From NCBI GenBank assembly GCA_021737945.1, contig JAIPCX010000010.1, forward strand, positions 1-64,000: a stretch of 64,000 nt of DNA, in the 5' to 3' direction. A program made the position numbers and the translations under genes. Shown here one piece after another: positions 35,940-45,396 of the stretch (within the stretch, counting starts at the first letter, position 1; the number at the start of each line of letters is the position of its first letter). The notes under the pieces were generated by a model, which was given only the letters and a program-made list of their open reading frames with translations, did no database searches and was not told where the DNA came from. This DNA is from Polynucleobacter sp. (GTDB lineage Bacteria > Pseudomonadota > Gammaproteobacteria > Burkholderiales > Burkholderiaceae_D).

Positions 35940-37178
35940 TTAGTTGTCTTTATGTTCTGCTAAGTTATAAATGAAACTATCAACTCGCCAATCAGCCATT
36001 TCAATCTCGCCCAAGGTTAATTTTTTGGCGGTATATTCCATCGACTTTTTTGCCAAGGGATAACCGCGCAAGTGGCTTATGCGATACCACTCGTAGGCTT
36101 TCAGCATATCTTGATCTACACCCTGCCCATAGGCATACAAAAATCCAATATTAAATTGTGCCTTCGCATGGCCTTGTCGCGCGGATAATTCATACCAACG
36201 CCTAGCCTCTTCAAATAACTGAGCGGTACCGAGACCCTGTGCATACATCTGACCCGCTTCAAACTGTGCATCGGCATTACCCTGCTCAGCTGCCATCATG
36301 AAAAACGTTAAGGCACTGATTAAATCAGGATCTGTATTTCGTTTAAATACCGATTTTTTATGAAACGTTGGCGCCTCATGCGCTATTGGATTTTGCAGCG
36401 GTGCTATCCAATCGCCTCGAAGTAAATAACCCAACCTCAACTGAGCTAGTGCATAGCCTTGCTTCGCCGCAGATTCATACAAATGCCTGACTTGGCCCTT
36501 AGTTTGTATCAGCTTGGGATGTTGCTCAAGTAATTTAGCCCAGTGATAACGCGCTTCGTGATGATCTTGTTCGGATGACAGCTGAAGTAATCGCAAGGCC
36601 TCAGTAATGTTTTTTCGTATGCCATGACCCGTGGCATACGCCAACCCCAAGTGACACTGCGCGTCGGAATTATTTCGATGCGTTGCACGCTGCAACCATT
36701 CCACCGCCATAGTGGAATCCTGCTCTACATCCACTCCTGCAAGCAGTTGCGCACCCAGCGCAGCCATCGCTGGAACATTGCCTTCATCTTCCGGGTTACG
36801 TGCTGCCACAAGCCAGCTCACTGCCTTATTCACTTCGACCATCATTTGTAGAGCGCGACGCGCATCTATCGCCGTCATTTCTTCACTCAACATAGTAATT
36901 TGCGAAGCTGCTCGAGGTTCGTCACGACCATCTGCCAGCCTAAACCACATCAACGCACGCACCTTATCGTTGGCACCTGCCTCGCCACGCAGGTTCATTA
37001 CACCCAACTGATAGCGGGCTCCAGAGTGACGGCACAAGGCAAGAAAACCAAACACACGTCGAGCGCTGTATAAATCAGTAGCTAAGCCGTCGCCATGACG
37101 CCAGCGCAGTGCATGATCATACAAGGCACCCGGCTCATGCTTTAGCAATGTATCTAGACTAAGCTTAGAAAATGTCAT
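35940..37178 (-). CDS. Sel1-like TPR repeat protein
   Basis: A 412-residue protein composed largely of Sel1 repeats of about 36 residues. Clear units include DAQCHLGLAYATGHGIRKNITEALRLLQ, ALAQLRLGYLLRG, NADAQFEAGQMYAQGLGTAQLFEEARRWYE and KAQFNIGFLYAYGQGVDQDMLKAYEWY (positions quoted in part: about 169-200, 242-255, 299-330, 335-365). No signal peptide, so cytoplasmic. These repeats form protein-protein interaction solenoids; the partner is unknown. Confidence 0.87.
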   Translation of the reverse strand: MTFSKLSLDTLLKHEPGALYDHALRWRHGDGLATDLYSARRVFGFLALCRHSGARYQLGVMNLRGEAGANDKVRALMWFRLADGRDEPRAASQITMLSEEMTAIDARRALQMMVEVNKAVSWLVAARNPEDEGNVPAMAALGAQLLAGVDVEQDSTMAVEWLQRATHRNNSDAQCHLGLAYATGHGIRKNITEALRLLQLSSEQDHHEARYHWAKLLEQHPKLIQTKGQVRHLYESAAKQGYALAQLRLGYLLRGDWIAPLQNPIAHEAPTFHKKSVFKRNTDPDLISALTFFMMAAEQGNADAQFEAGQMYAQGLGTAQLFEEARRWYELSARQGHAKAQFNIGFLYAYGQGVDQDMLKAYEWYRISHLRGYPLAKKSMEYTAKKLTLGEIEMADWRVDSFIYNLAEHKDN

Positions 37179-37271
37179 CGACGTAGTACGGACTACTTAA
37201 GTGATTAAATCGCCTGAGTAGTCTGCCACAAAAGATGCGCTCATCCACAACTTGGCTAAGCAAGCACCTGT

Positions 37272-38879
37272 CTAAGCCGCTAAAGGCGCTTTACCTAAAA
37301 TAAGATCCGCTGCTTTTTCCGCCACCATCATGGTCGGTGCGCCGGTATTACCAGAAGGCATAGTCGGCATGACAGAGGCATCCACAATGCGTAATCCATC
37401 AATACCTTTAAATCGCAGATCGGCATCGACTACCTTACCCATACTGCAGGTACCCACAAAGTGCCATCCGGTTGTGCCACGCTGACGTGCGCAATCGAGC
37501 AATTCAGAATCACTCTCAGCGCTCGGAGGTGGAAATTCATCGCGCTCAATGAAGGGCATCAGCGGCGCGCTATGCATTAAATGCCGCGACAATCTCAATC
37601 CATCGATAGCAACTTGCTGATCTTCCGAACTCTGTAAATAGTTAGGCTGTACCAGCGGCAAATCAAACGGATCACGCGAACGTAAACTAACCTGCCCTGT
37701 ACTGGTTGGACGCAACTGATAAAAACCTAAAGTCATACCCGGAAAATTATCTAGCTGACCCGCCACACCCGAGGCATAACTACCTGGTGAAAAATGGAAC
37801 TGCAGATCATTTAAATCAAGCTCAGGGCGTGACTTCGTAAACGCAAAGGCTACCGATGGACTAATAGTGATCACACTCGGCTTACCCATCAACCATTTTG
37901 CTACTTCACCGATTAATCGAATACCACGCGCAGTGTGATTAATGGTGGTCACGCCTTTGACGCGCAAAATAGTTCGAATCATGTAGTGATCTTGAAAATT
38001 CTCACCCACGTGTTCCGATGCATGAACTACCCGTATACCCATTTTTTGTAATTCATCAACTGGACCCACACCAGAGAGCTTCAAAATTTTTGGTGTATTC
38101 GCAGCACCGGCTGAGAGGATTACTTCACGCTTGGCATTCACTGTATGCACAGCGCCGCCGCGTTCGTGTTGATAGCTCACACCGACTGCGCGCTTGCCTT
38201 CAAACAGTATCTTGTTGACATGCGCCTTGGTCTTAATCGTCAAACGGCCTGTGGCCTTCGCCGGATTAAGAAAGGCCGTCGCCGCACTAAAGCGTCGACC
38301 TTTGTGTATCCAGCGCTGGTAGTAGCCTGCGCCGGTTTGATCGCCGCGGTTGTAATCTACATGCGTGGGCAAACCGTACAGACCTGCAGATTCAATAAAC
38401 GCATCACATAAGGGATGACGCCAGTCGCAATCACTAATGGGTAGCAAACCATCACGACCACGCACACTAGAATCACCCTTACCTAAAAATCGTTCCGAAC
38501 GTTTGAAATACGGCAGGATGTCTTGATAACGCCAGCCCGGATTACCTAACGCGGCCCATTGATCGAAATCTTCAGGCTGACCACGGGTGTAGTTAAAACC
38601 ATTAATCGAACTCGACCCACCCAGAGTGCGACCCATACGTGTCGTCACACGTCGACCGGCAGAACCTTCGGAAGGTTCGGTTGAAAAATCCCACGTGTAA
38701 CTAGGATTGTGACCCACATAAATAAAGCCCGCGGGAATGTGAATAAACGGATGTAAATCGGAGGGTCCTGCCTCTAGCAAACAAACGCTATAGCGCCCGT
38801 CTTCACATAAGCGATGCGCCAACACACAACCTGCAGCACCAGCTCCGACGATGACATAATCAAACGATTGATTTTCCAT
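37272..38879 (-). CDS. GMC-family FAD oxidoreductase (choline-dehydrogenase-like)
   Basis: A 535-residue flavoenzyme that oxidises an alcohol. The FAD dinucleotide motif is VIVGAGAAGCVLAHRL (about 9-24). The GMC signature 1 is GRTLGGSSSINGFNYTRG (about 83-100), signature 2 is ILSAGAANTPKILKLSG, and the catalytic pair is in GWHFVGTCSMG (His) and MPSGNTGAPT (Asn). Substrate is unknown. It lies 14 bp downstream of a second GMC gene, so the two are one operon. Confidence 0.92.
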   Translation of the reverse strand: MENQSFDYVIVGAGAAGCVLAHRLCEDGRYSVCLLEAGPSDLHPFIHIPAGFIYVGHNPSYTWDFSTEPSEGSAGRRVTTRMGRTLGGSSSINGFNYTRGQPEDFDQWAALGNPGWRYQDILPYFKRSERFLGKGDSSVRGRDGLLPISDCDWRHPLCDAFIESAGLYGLPTHVDYNRGDQTGAGYYQRWIHKGRRFSAATAFLNPAKATGRLTIKTKAHVNKILFEGKRAVGVSYQHERGGAVHTVNAKREVILSAGAANTPKILKLSGVGPVDELQKMGIRVVHASEHVGENFQDHYMIRTILRVKGVTTINHTARGIRLIGEVAKWLMGKPSVITISPSVAFAFTKSRPELDLNDLQFHFSPGSYASGVAGQLDNFPGMTLGFYQLRPTSTGQVSLRSRDPFDLPLVQPNYLQSSEDQQVAIDGLRLSRHLMHSAPLMPFIERDEFPPPSAESDSELLDCARQRGTTGWHFVGTCSMGKVVDADLRFKGIDGLRIVDASVMPTMPSGNTGAPTMMVAEKAADLILGKAPLAA

Positions 38880-38893
38880 GATTTTTATTATTG

Positions 38894-40546
38894 TTAGAAA
38901 TTAGTGGGTACTAAAGGGGCATGTCCTCGTATCAGATCAGCGGCTTTTTCAGCAATCATCATCGTCGCAGCACATATGTTAGCTGACGGTATAGTTGGCA
39001 TCACAGATGAATCAGCGATCCGTAAATTTTGAATTCCATGGACTCGGCATTCATCATCAACCACTGCTCCACTGTCATCGGCTTTACCCATACGCGCCGT
39101 GCCATTCAGATGATATGAAGAGACACCGTACTGTCGTATAAAACTTAACAATTCATCGTCAGTGGTCTTATCACTACCCGGCATCGATTCCGACTGTACA
39201 TACGGCACTAACTCAGGCGTTTGCAACAAACGGCGCGCTAGGCGCACGCCACGAATCAAGGTCTGCTGATCACGTTCGTGACTCAGGTAGTTAGGTTGTA
39301 TCAAAGGATCCTCAAACGGATCTGAACTACGCAGCTGCACATTACCCCGACTCTCTGGCCTATGCTGCCATACCCCACACGTCATACCGGGATAGGTATC
39401 CAACATACCGACGTAACCTTCGCGATAGCTCGCTGGTGAAAACACACCTTGTAAATCAGGGCGACTCGCATCGCCTTGTGAGTTACAGAAAAAATGAATC
39501 AATGAAGGACTCAACGCCAATATGCTGGGCTTACCCATTAGCCAACGCGACACCTGCCCTGCTAAATGTAAGCCACGCGACATTTCGTTCATGGTGCGTG
39601 CATTTTTCGCACGTGCGACCAGTCGTATAGAAAAATGATCAGATAAATTCTGCCCCACACCCGGCAAGTGACGGTTAACGCGTATTCCTTTAGATTGCAA
39701 AAATTCAGCATCACCAATACCTGAAAGCTGTAACAACCTAGGTGTATTAATCGCCCCCGCACATATAATCACTTCGCGGCGTGCATGGACTTCACTCAGA
39801 TTGTCAGACGAGGTACCACGCACATACTGCACGCCCGTTGCGCACCCTCCATCCACCACAATGCGAGTAACTCGCGCATGCGTTCGAATAGCCAAGTTAT
39901 TGCGAGATTTAACAGGCTTAAGAAAGGTGCGCGATGTACTCATGCGCCAGCCTTGATGAATCGTGCGCTGAAAAAAACCTACCCCCGCTTGCGAGGCACC
40001 GTTGTAATCATCATTGCGTGGAATTCCCAAACCTTGCGCACCAGCGATGAACGCATCATTGATTGGATGTTGCCAATCAATGTCAGTCACTGGCAGTAAT
40101 CCATCACGACCACGATAGGTAGCATCACCCAACGCATACTGCTCACTCTGTTTAAAGTAAGGTAAAACATCGGCATAACTCCAGCCGCGGTTACCTAATG
40201 CAGCCCACTCATCATAGTCTTCACGCTGACCGCGGTTGTACACCAAGCCATTAATAGAACTTGAACCACCGAGAACACGCCCCTGCGGCAAAGGCACGCG
40301 CCGACCCATCGTTTGTGCATTAGGTTCGGATGAAAATTGCCAAGTGAATTGAGGATCAAACAGAACTTTGACGAAACCGGCAGGAATATGTAGCCAAGGA
40401 TGCCAGTCACTTGGGCCCGCCTCGAGCAAACACACGGTGGTATTTGTATCTTCGCTGAGGCGGTTAGCTAGAATTGCTCCAGCGGCGCCTGCCCCCACGA
40501 TAACGTAATCAAAAGTCTCAGGAGGCCTGCTAAGCGATGTGGTTGC
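38894..40546 (-). CDS. GMC-family FAD oxidoreductase, tandem paralogue
   Basis: A 550-residue paralogue of the preceding gene product. FAD motif VIVGAGAAGAILANRL, signature GRVLGGSSSINGLVYNRGQ, IICAGAINTPRLLQLSG, and catalytic region SSYHLNGTARMG with SANICAAT. The ATG at 40546 aligns the FAD motif at the same distance as in the partner; the frame extends to 40618. The two proteins differ around the active-site loops (WHFVGTCS against YHLNGTAR), suggesting different substrates or a heteromer. Confidence 0.9.
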   Translation of the reverse strand, partial: ATTSLSRPPETFDYVIVGAGAAGAILANRLSEDTNTTVCLLEAGPSDWHPWLHIPAGFVKVLFDPQFTWQFSSEPNAQTMGRRVPLPQGRVLGGSSSINGLVYNRGQREDYDEWAALGNRGWSYADVLPYFKQSEQYALGDATYRGRDGLLPVTDIDWQHPINDAFIAGAQGLGIPRNDDYNGASQAGVGFFQRTIHQGWRMSTSRTFLKPVKSRNNLAIRTHARVTRIVVDGGCATGVQYVRGTSSDNLSEVHARREVIICAGAINTPRLLQLSGIGDAEFLQSKGIRVNRHLPGVGQNLSDHFSIRLVARAKNARTMNEMSRGLHLAGQVSRWLMGKPSILALSPSLIHFFCNSQGDASRPDLQGVFSPASYREGYVGMLDTYPGMTCGVWQHRPESRGNVQLRSSDPFEDPLIQPNYLSHERDQQTLIRGVRLARRLLQTPELVPYVQSESMPGSDKTTDDELLSFIRQYGVSSYHLNGTARMGKADDSGAVVDDECRVHGIQNLRIADSSVMPTIPSANICAATMMIAEKAADLIRGHAPLVPTNF

Positions 40547-40743
40547 CATGAATCGTCGTTTTGCCAAGGTTGCCAAGCATCGCGAACACGTTTCATGCTC
40601 GCTTACTTCTAGCAGCACATTTTATCAATCTAGCTTGCTACCTATCGCCCGCCGATTGAATAATTAACTTCGCAATCGCAGAAGTCTGGCCTTAGCAAAT
40701 GCAAAGCTGCTAATACAACTCGATAGCAGCTTTGCAAGTGAGA

Positions 40744-41571
40744 TTAATCCAGAAAGTCTGGCTGCTCTTTCAGTATGCGCGCATACAGTGGCTGAAATTG
40801 GAACCAACCGGCATAGGGAGAACCGACGATGTCGTAGGTTTGACGGGCCGACTCAGGGGATATGGTTTTAAGTGGCTTGCCATGAGACGCCGCTTCGGCC
40901 AACAGCTGTACCTGGCAGCTACGCTCAAGACAGATGTACCACCAGGCAGCCGCATCGACGGTTTGACCCGCAGTGATAATGCCGTGGTTCTGCAAGATGG
41001 CTGCCTTGTGCTGACCTAAAGCTTGAGCGATGCGAACACCTTCATCGACTTCGACCGCCACGCCACCAAAATTTTCATAGACGGCATGATCATTATAGAA
41101 AGCGCAGGCATCTTGAGTAATGCAATCCAAGGTGCGGCCTAGTGCTGACCACGCACGGCCATACGGCGAGTGCGTATGAGCCGCTGCATTTACATCAGGG
41201 CGCAAGGTATGAACAGCGGCATGAATCGCAAAGGCGGCGCAGTTCACCGGGTAATCACCCTCAACCACATTACCTTCGTGATCAACGCGAATCAGATTCG
41301 ATACCTTGACCTGACTGAAGTGAACGCCGTAAGGATTTACCCAAAACGAATCCGTAAACTCAGGATCACGCGCAGTGATATGACCAGCTACCCCCTCGTC
41401 AAAGCCAAAACGAGAGAACAGTCGAAACGCACCAGCTAGCTTTTGCTTGCGATGCAGCCTTTCTTCAGCCAACGTCTTAAATACCGGAATAGATGGCAGG
41501 CTGGGAGAATTCCCATTCCCCAAATATTGTTGATTGAGTTGGATGGCGGACAACTCGGACTGGTCATTCAT
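40744..41571 (-). CDS. Class II aldolase/adducin-fold protein
   Basis: A 275-residue metal-dependent protein. The zinc ligands are visible in AAHTHSPYGRAW (two His, about 136) and LQNHGIITAG (third His, about 199). The N-terminal region has GVAGHITARDPE in place of the usual GNxS phosphate-binding stretch. Such proteins include fuculose-phosphate aldolases and decarboxylases; the lack of a phosphate-binding GNxS motif argues against a sugar-phosphate substrate. It sits upstream of the GMC pair on the same strand with a 197-bp gap. Confidence 0.85.
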   Translation of the reverse strand: MNDQSELSAIQLNQQYLGNGNSPSLPSIPVFKTLAEERLHRKQKLAGAFRLFSRFGFDEGVAGHITARDPEFTDSFWVNPYGVHFSQVKVSNLIRVDHEGNVVEGDYPVNCAAFAIHAAVHTLRPDVNAAAHTHSPYGRAWSALGRTLDCITQDACAFYNDHAVYENFGGVAVEVDEGVRIAQALGQHKAAILQNHGIITAGQTVDAAAWWYICLERSCQVQLLAEAASHGKPLKTISPESARQTYDIVGSPYAGWFQFQPLYARILKEQPDFLD

Positions 41572-41677
41572 GGCTTCTTCCCATAATTAAGCGGTTAATG
41601 CCCAAATGTTAGCATTTATTGGGGAAGCCTCTTATTGCCAAACCAGACAACCAATCGGCACTCGCGGTTGACCGATT

Positions 41678-42496
41678 CTATCCAGCCATCATGCGTAGTT
41701 TTATGTTGGAGCTAATTTTTTGCTCTGGAAATTTATACATCTGCTCCAACACTTCTTTACTGTTAATACTGACATGACGAGCTCTTACATTAATCGCGCC
41801 GATTCGGCCGAATTGAGAAAATGAGCGACTCACGGTCTCCATCGACAAACCCAAGTAGCTACCTATCTCTTCTCTACTCATGCGAAGAATAAATGATTTA
41901 GCCGAATAACCCATCAAGTGAAACCTATCCGATAGCTGCACCAGAAAAAAAGCTACTCGCGATTCTGCATTCTGAGAGCCCATGATGCCAATCATCTCTT
42001 GCTCACGAATTAATTCCGAACTGATCATTCGGTACAACAATTCTTCTAATTCACTGTTATCACGCGCCGCCAAAATAAGTGTTTTCAAAGGTAAGCTAAT
42101 TAAATTGCAATCAGATAAAGCAGTCACCTCAGATTTATAGTTTTTGGTGTGAATACCATCTACACCTACGATGTCACCCTTCATCGGGAAACATAAAATT
42201 TGTTCGCTGCCAGACCTACTGATTGAGGAAGTTTTTAAAAATCCTGAATGAACAATATAAATTGAGCTGAACTCTTGCCCTGTAGTGAATACTTTTTGTC
42301 CCGATTTGAATTGCAAGTGCTGAAAATAAAATTCACTACTTTTGCGACTACTAGGCACGGACATACCTAGTAAGCTACACAGATCAGACAAGCTAAATCT
42401 GCATGAGTCGTTAACATGACTTTCTGATTTTTCGGTTGGAGTAATGGCTCTGGAAAATGGGATTTGATGGTTAACAACTGCCGATGCTGCATTCAT
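41678..42496 (-). CDS. Crp/Fnr-family transcriptional regulator with FNR-type recognition helix
   Basis: A 272-residue regulator. The cNMP-binding-like domain (about 50-150) includes LQFKSGQKVFTTGQEFSSIYIVHSGFL. The HTH segment is MSREEIGSYLGLSMETVSRSFSQF, where E..SR matches the FNR residues that read TTGAT half-sites. N-terminal cysteines (DSCRFSLSDLC) and a central one (LSDCNLI) recall FNR, but the spacing differs and a fourth Cys is missing, so a 4Fe-4S oxygen sensor is doubtful. ATG at 42496 with GGCGAG upstream is chosen over a GTG at 42553. Confidence 0.87.
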   Translation of the reverse strand: MNAASAVVNHQIPFSRAITPTEKSESHVNDSCRFSLSDLCSLLGMSVPSSRKSSEFYFQHLQFKSGQKVFTTGQEFSSIYIVHSGFLKTSSISRSGSEQILCFPMKGDIVGVDGIHTKNYKSEVTALSDCNLISLPLKTLILAARDNSELEELLYRMISSELIREQEMIGIMGSQNAESRVAFFLVQLSDRFHLMGYSAKSFILRMSREEIGSYLGLSMETVSRSFSQFGRIGAINVRARHVSINSKEVLEQMYKFPEQKISSNIKLRMMAG

Positions 42497-42995
42497 TCTC
42501 GCCGCCTGTCTATTTGAAGATTGTCGTACAAGGTATGACAGCTTTCTTGTCACAATGAGACCATTTACAAACTCGTCCTAGCATTTAGCTGGGCCAAAGG
42601 AACCAAACACAATAACGGCACAGGCAATAGGGTTATTGGTCTGTGCTAAAGCACACCAAGCGCGAAAACAAAAAAAAGCAAAGCCGCAAGGCCACAGATC
42701 GTTGACACACCCCTAGGAAAATTTAGTGCAGGTTCGAAGGGGTGTATGCCAGTCAATAGCATTCACGAACCATTGTTTCAAGCAGAGATCGGTCTACGAC
42801 TTCAACACGAGAATTAGATGAACCCATCATAGGCTCTAAATTCGATCACGTAACCAATAATTTATATTGATTATCAAATCGTTCTAATTACTAGTTTCAT
42901 TTAATGGCTTACGAAATTACTTGTCGTTATGAACACAGTCGATTGAATAAGGACTAAACAAGTGAATACGTAACGAGCTTGTTAAGAGCCTTACC
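42497..42995. other. Intergenic region between livF and the Crp/Fnr gene
   Basis: About 500 bp without a convincing gene. It contains an eight-base inverted repeat (42707-42714 ACACCCCT with 42738-42745 AGGGGTGT) and the 11-bp palindrome TTGATTATCAA at 42867-42877. The latter has FNR-like half-sites but one spacer base instead of four, so it is not a standard FNR box. No terminator with a T-run was seen after livF. Confidence 0.5.
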
Positions 42996-43703
42996 TTACC
43001 CTACGCCCAGGTAAATTTTTCGGATTCTATCGTCCGTTGCTAAACCAGATGCACTGCCTTCCTGCGCAACAGATCCGTGCTCCAGCACATAAGCACGATC
43101 GGCAATATGCAGGGCTGATTGCGCATCTTGTTCAGCCATGAGTATGGCCACGCCACCATCGCAAATTTTTCTAATCGCGGCAAAAATTTCCATTTTCAAG
43201 CGATGCGCGATACCGACAGAGGGCTCATCTAGCAATAACAATTGTGGATCACCCATCAAGGCACGACCAATGGCAACCATCTGCTGCTGTCCACCAGATA
43301 GCGTGCTGACAATCTGATCTTGGCGTTCCGACAAAATGGGAAACAGAGAAAATACTCGCGTGAGATCGTTTTCAACTTCTTGACGATTGGTTCGAAGATA
43401 GGCGCCTAACTGGAGATTTTTCATCACCGATAATTCAGGGAATAAACGCCGTCCTTCAGGACAATGACAAATACCTAAACCTACCACTTGCTCTGTTGAA
43501 TAAGCATGTAATGACTGCCCATTAAATTCGAGCGTGCCGTGCGAATTCATCGCACGAGATATCACTTTAAGTAGTGTCGATTTACCAGCACCATTAGGGC
43601 CGAGTATTGCTACCAACTCACCGGGGTGTATCTGTAACTGAATTTTTTCTAGCGCTATTGCCTGCCCATACGCCGCAGTTAACTGACCAAGTTTAAGCAG
43701 CAT
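42996..43703 (-). CDS. livF: Branched-chain amino acid-type ABC transporter ATP-binding protein
   Basis: A 235-residue ATPase of a HAAT-family importer. Walker A is GPNGAGKST (about 35-43), signature LSGGQQQ, Walker B LLLLDEP followed by SVGIAH. The Q-loop and H-switch regions are normal. It overlaps livG by 11 bp and is the last gene of the five-gene operon. LivF forms a heterodimer with LivG on the LivHM pore. Confidence 0.93.
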   Translation of the reverse strand: MLLKLGQLTAAYGQAIALEKIQLQIHPGELVAILGPNGAGKSTLLKVISRAMNSHGTLEFNGQSLHAYSTEQVVGLGICHCPEGRRLFPELSVMKNLQLGAYLRTNRQEVENDLTRVFSLFPILSERQDQIVSTLSGGQQQMVAIGRALMGDPQLLLLDEPSVGIAHRLKMEIFAAIRKICDGGVAILMAEQDAQSALHIADRAYVLEHGSVAQEGSASGLATDDRIRKIYLGVG

Positions 43704-44442
43704 GATGCACCGCCATCTCAGTTTGTTTGCCTATATACGCTTCAATCACTTTAGGATGCGCAACGATTTCAGCCGGCGAGCCCTCAGCAATTACTTCACC
43801 AAAATCAAGTGCGATTACACGTGAAACCAATTGCATGAACTCACGCAGCTTATGCTCGATTAATAAAATGGTGAGCTGCTTCTCAGCATGTAATTGACGT
43901 ATCAAGGATGAGATCGCTTCAATCTCCGATGAGCCTAGGCCAGCAAAAGGCTCATCAAGCAATAGCAATTCAGGCTCGGCAGCTAATGCACGGGCAATTT
44001 CTAAGCGCCGCAAGTCTCCATACGAAAGCAACTCTGATGGCGTGTGCGCCTTGGCTTCCAGACCAACTTGTTTGAGTAATTGCATGGCTCGATCACCTAG
44101 ACCATCGTGCCGAACACGCGGGCCTAAGCTGCCCACCAATACATTTTCTAAGACAGATAAACCAACAAATGGACGACACAATTGAAATGTGCGTGCAATG
44201 CCTAAGGTGACAATTTTATGTGGCTTCACACCTTGCAACGACTGACCATTGAAAATGACTCGACCGTTATCGGGAGGAATGAAGTTCGTGAGCATATTAA
44301 ACAGTGTGGTCTTGCCCGCACCATTCGGCCCGAGTATGCCGACAATCTCGCCTCGGCGAATTTGCATACTCACCTGCTTGACCGCGTGCAGCCCGCCAAA
44401 GTGCTTATCAACGCTATCGACTTCCAGCAGTACCGAACTCAT
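43693..44442 (-). CDS. livG: Branched-chain amino acid-type ABC transporter ATP-binding protein
   Basis: A 249-residue ATPase. Walker A GPNGAGKTT (about 37-45), LivG-type insertion ARTFQLCRPFVGLSVLENVLVG, signature LSYGDLRRLEIARAL and Walker B LLLLDEPFAGLG. The insertion and the LSYGxxR signature separate it from LivF. It overlaps both neighbours (4 bp with livM, 11 bp with livF). Confidence 0.93.
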   Translation of the reverse strand: MSSVLLEVDSVDKHFGGLHAVKQVSMQIRRGEIVGILGPNGAGKTTLFNMLTNFIPPDNGRVIFNGQSLQGVKPHKIVTLGIARTFQLCRPFVGLSVLENVLVGSLGPRVRHDGLGDRAMQLLKQVGLEAKAHTPSELLSYGDLRRLEIARALAAEPELLLLDEPFAGLGSSEIEAISSLIRQLHAEKQLTILLIEHKLREFMQLVSRVIALDFGEVIAEGSPAEIVAHPKVIEAYIGKQTEMAVHHAA

Positions 44443-45386
44443 GCTCTATCTCCCCATCCCGATCGCACTCGTTTCCATAGCGGTGCAATAAATCCATTCG
44501 GAAGAAAAAATAAAATAAAAATCAGCAAGAGGCTATAAATCATCAACCGCCATTCACCAAAATTGCGTAAGCCTTCGGTTAAAAGCGTCAGCAGCAACGC
44601 ACCACCCACGGGTCCATAGATAGTACCCATGCCACCTACGTACACCATGGTGATGATGGTCACTGACGTTACGACGGCAAATAATTGAGGGCTAACTTGT
44701 AGCTGATAGTGGGCATACAAAGCACCGCCTAAACCAGCGAATGCAGCACTAATCACCAGCGAGACAATTTTGTAGGTGGTGATCGGAATACCTGCTGCCA
44801 AACAGGTTGCTTCGTCCCCTCGTATCGCCCGTAGAATCAGCCCCCAACGCGATCGTGCCATCCAACTCAATATGAATGTGGTGGCAGCCAGCACCACTAA
44901 CACAAACCAATAATAGTGAAGATTGTTTCGAATCAGTGGGGCGATATCTTGTATGCCCTCTTCGCCTCCGGTGTACTCCCAAAAAATCAACATCAAGCGT
45001 TGCATAATGACGGCAGCAGAAAGCATCGCTAGCGCAAAATATGGGCCTTTTAATCGGAGCGTAGGAAAACCAAGCAATAAAGCAAACGCCACTGCTAACA
45101 ACATAGAGGCAGGCAAACTCCACCATGGTCCGAGTTCCATCTGCACATTAACAACGCCAGCAACATAAGCACCCACACCAATAAATAATGAGTGCCCAAA
45201 ATTTTCTCGGCCCGTTAAGCCGGACATGAAATCCCAACTCACTGCCCAGATGCCATAGATGGCGGCAACGGTTAATACACCGATCAGATAATTTCCAGGA
45301 AAGACTAAAGGTGCCACTGCTAGAACGACAAGCGCTGCTGCACCAGCCACGCCACTGAGTTTGTCGATTTGCTGAAATCCGTTCAC
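44439..45386 (-). CDS. livM: Branched-chain amino acid-type ABC transporter permease
   Basis: A 315-residue inner-membrane protein with eight or more hydrophobic helices. LivM-family stretches: GLTGRENFGHSLFIGVGAYVAG (about 55-76), GLILRAIRGDEATCLAAGIP (EAA-like cytoplasmic loop contacting the ATPases) and VYVGGMGTIYGPVGGALLLTLL. It forms the pore with LivH. Confidence 0.92.
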   Translation of the reverse strand: MNGFQQIDKLSGVAGAAALVVLAVAPLVFPGNYLIGVLTVAAIYGIWAVSWDFMSGLTGRENFGHSLFIGVGAYVAGVVNVQMELGPWWSLPASMLLAVAFALLLGFPTLRLKGPYFALAMLSAAVIMQRLMLIFWEYTGGEEGIQDIAPLIRNNLHYYWFVLVVLAATTFILSWMARSRWGLILRAIRGDEATCLAAGIPITTYKIVSLVISAAFAGLGGALYAHYQLQVSPQLFAVVTSVTIITMVYVGGMGTIYGPVGGALLLTLLTEGLRNFGEWRLMIYSLLLIFILFFLPNGFIAPLWKRVRSGWGDRA

Positions 45387-45396
45387 GTAGTCGCCC

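Noticed and set aside
42867-42877. TTGATTATCAA as an FNR site near the FNR-like regulator
   Set aside because: The half-sites are separated by one base, while FNR sites need four; it is only a short palindrome.
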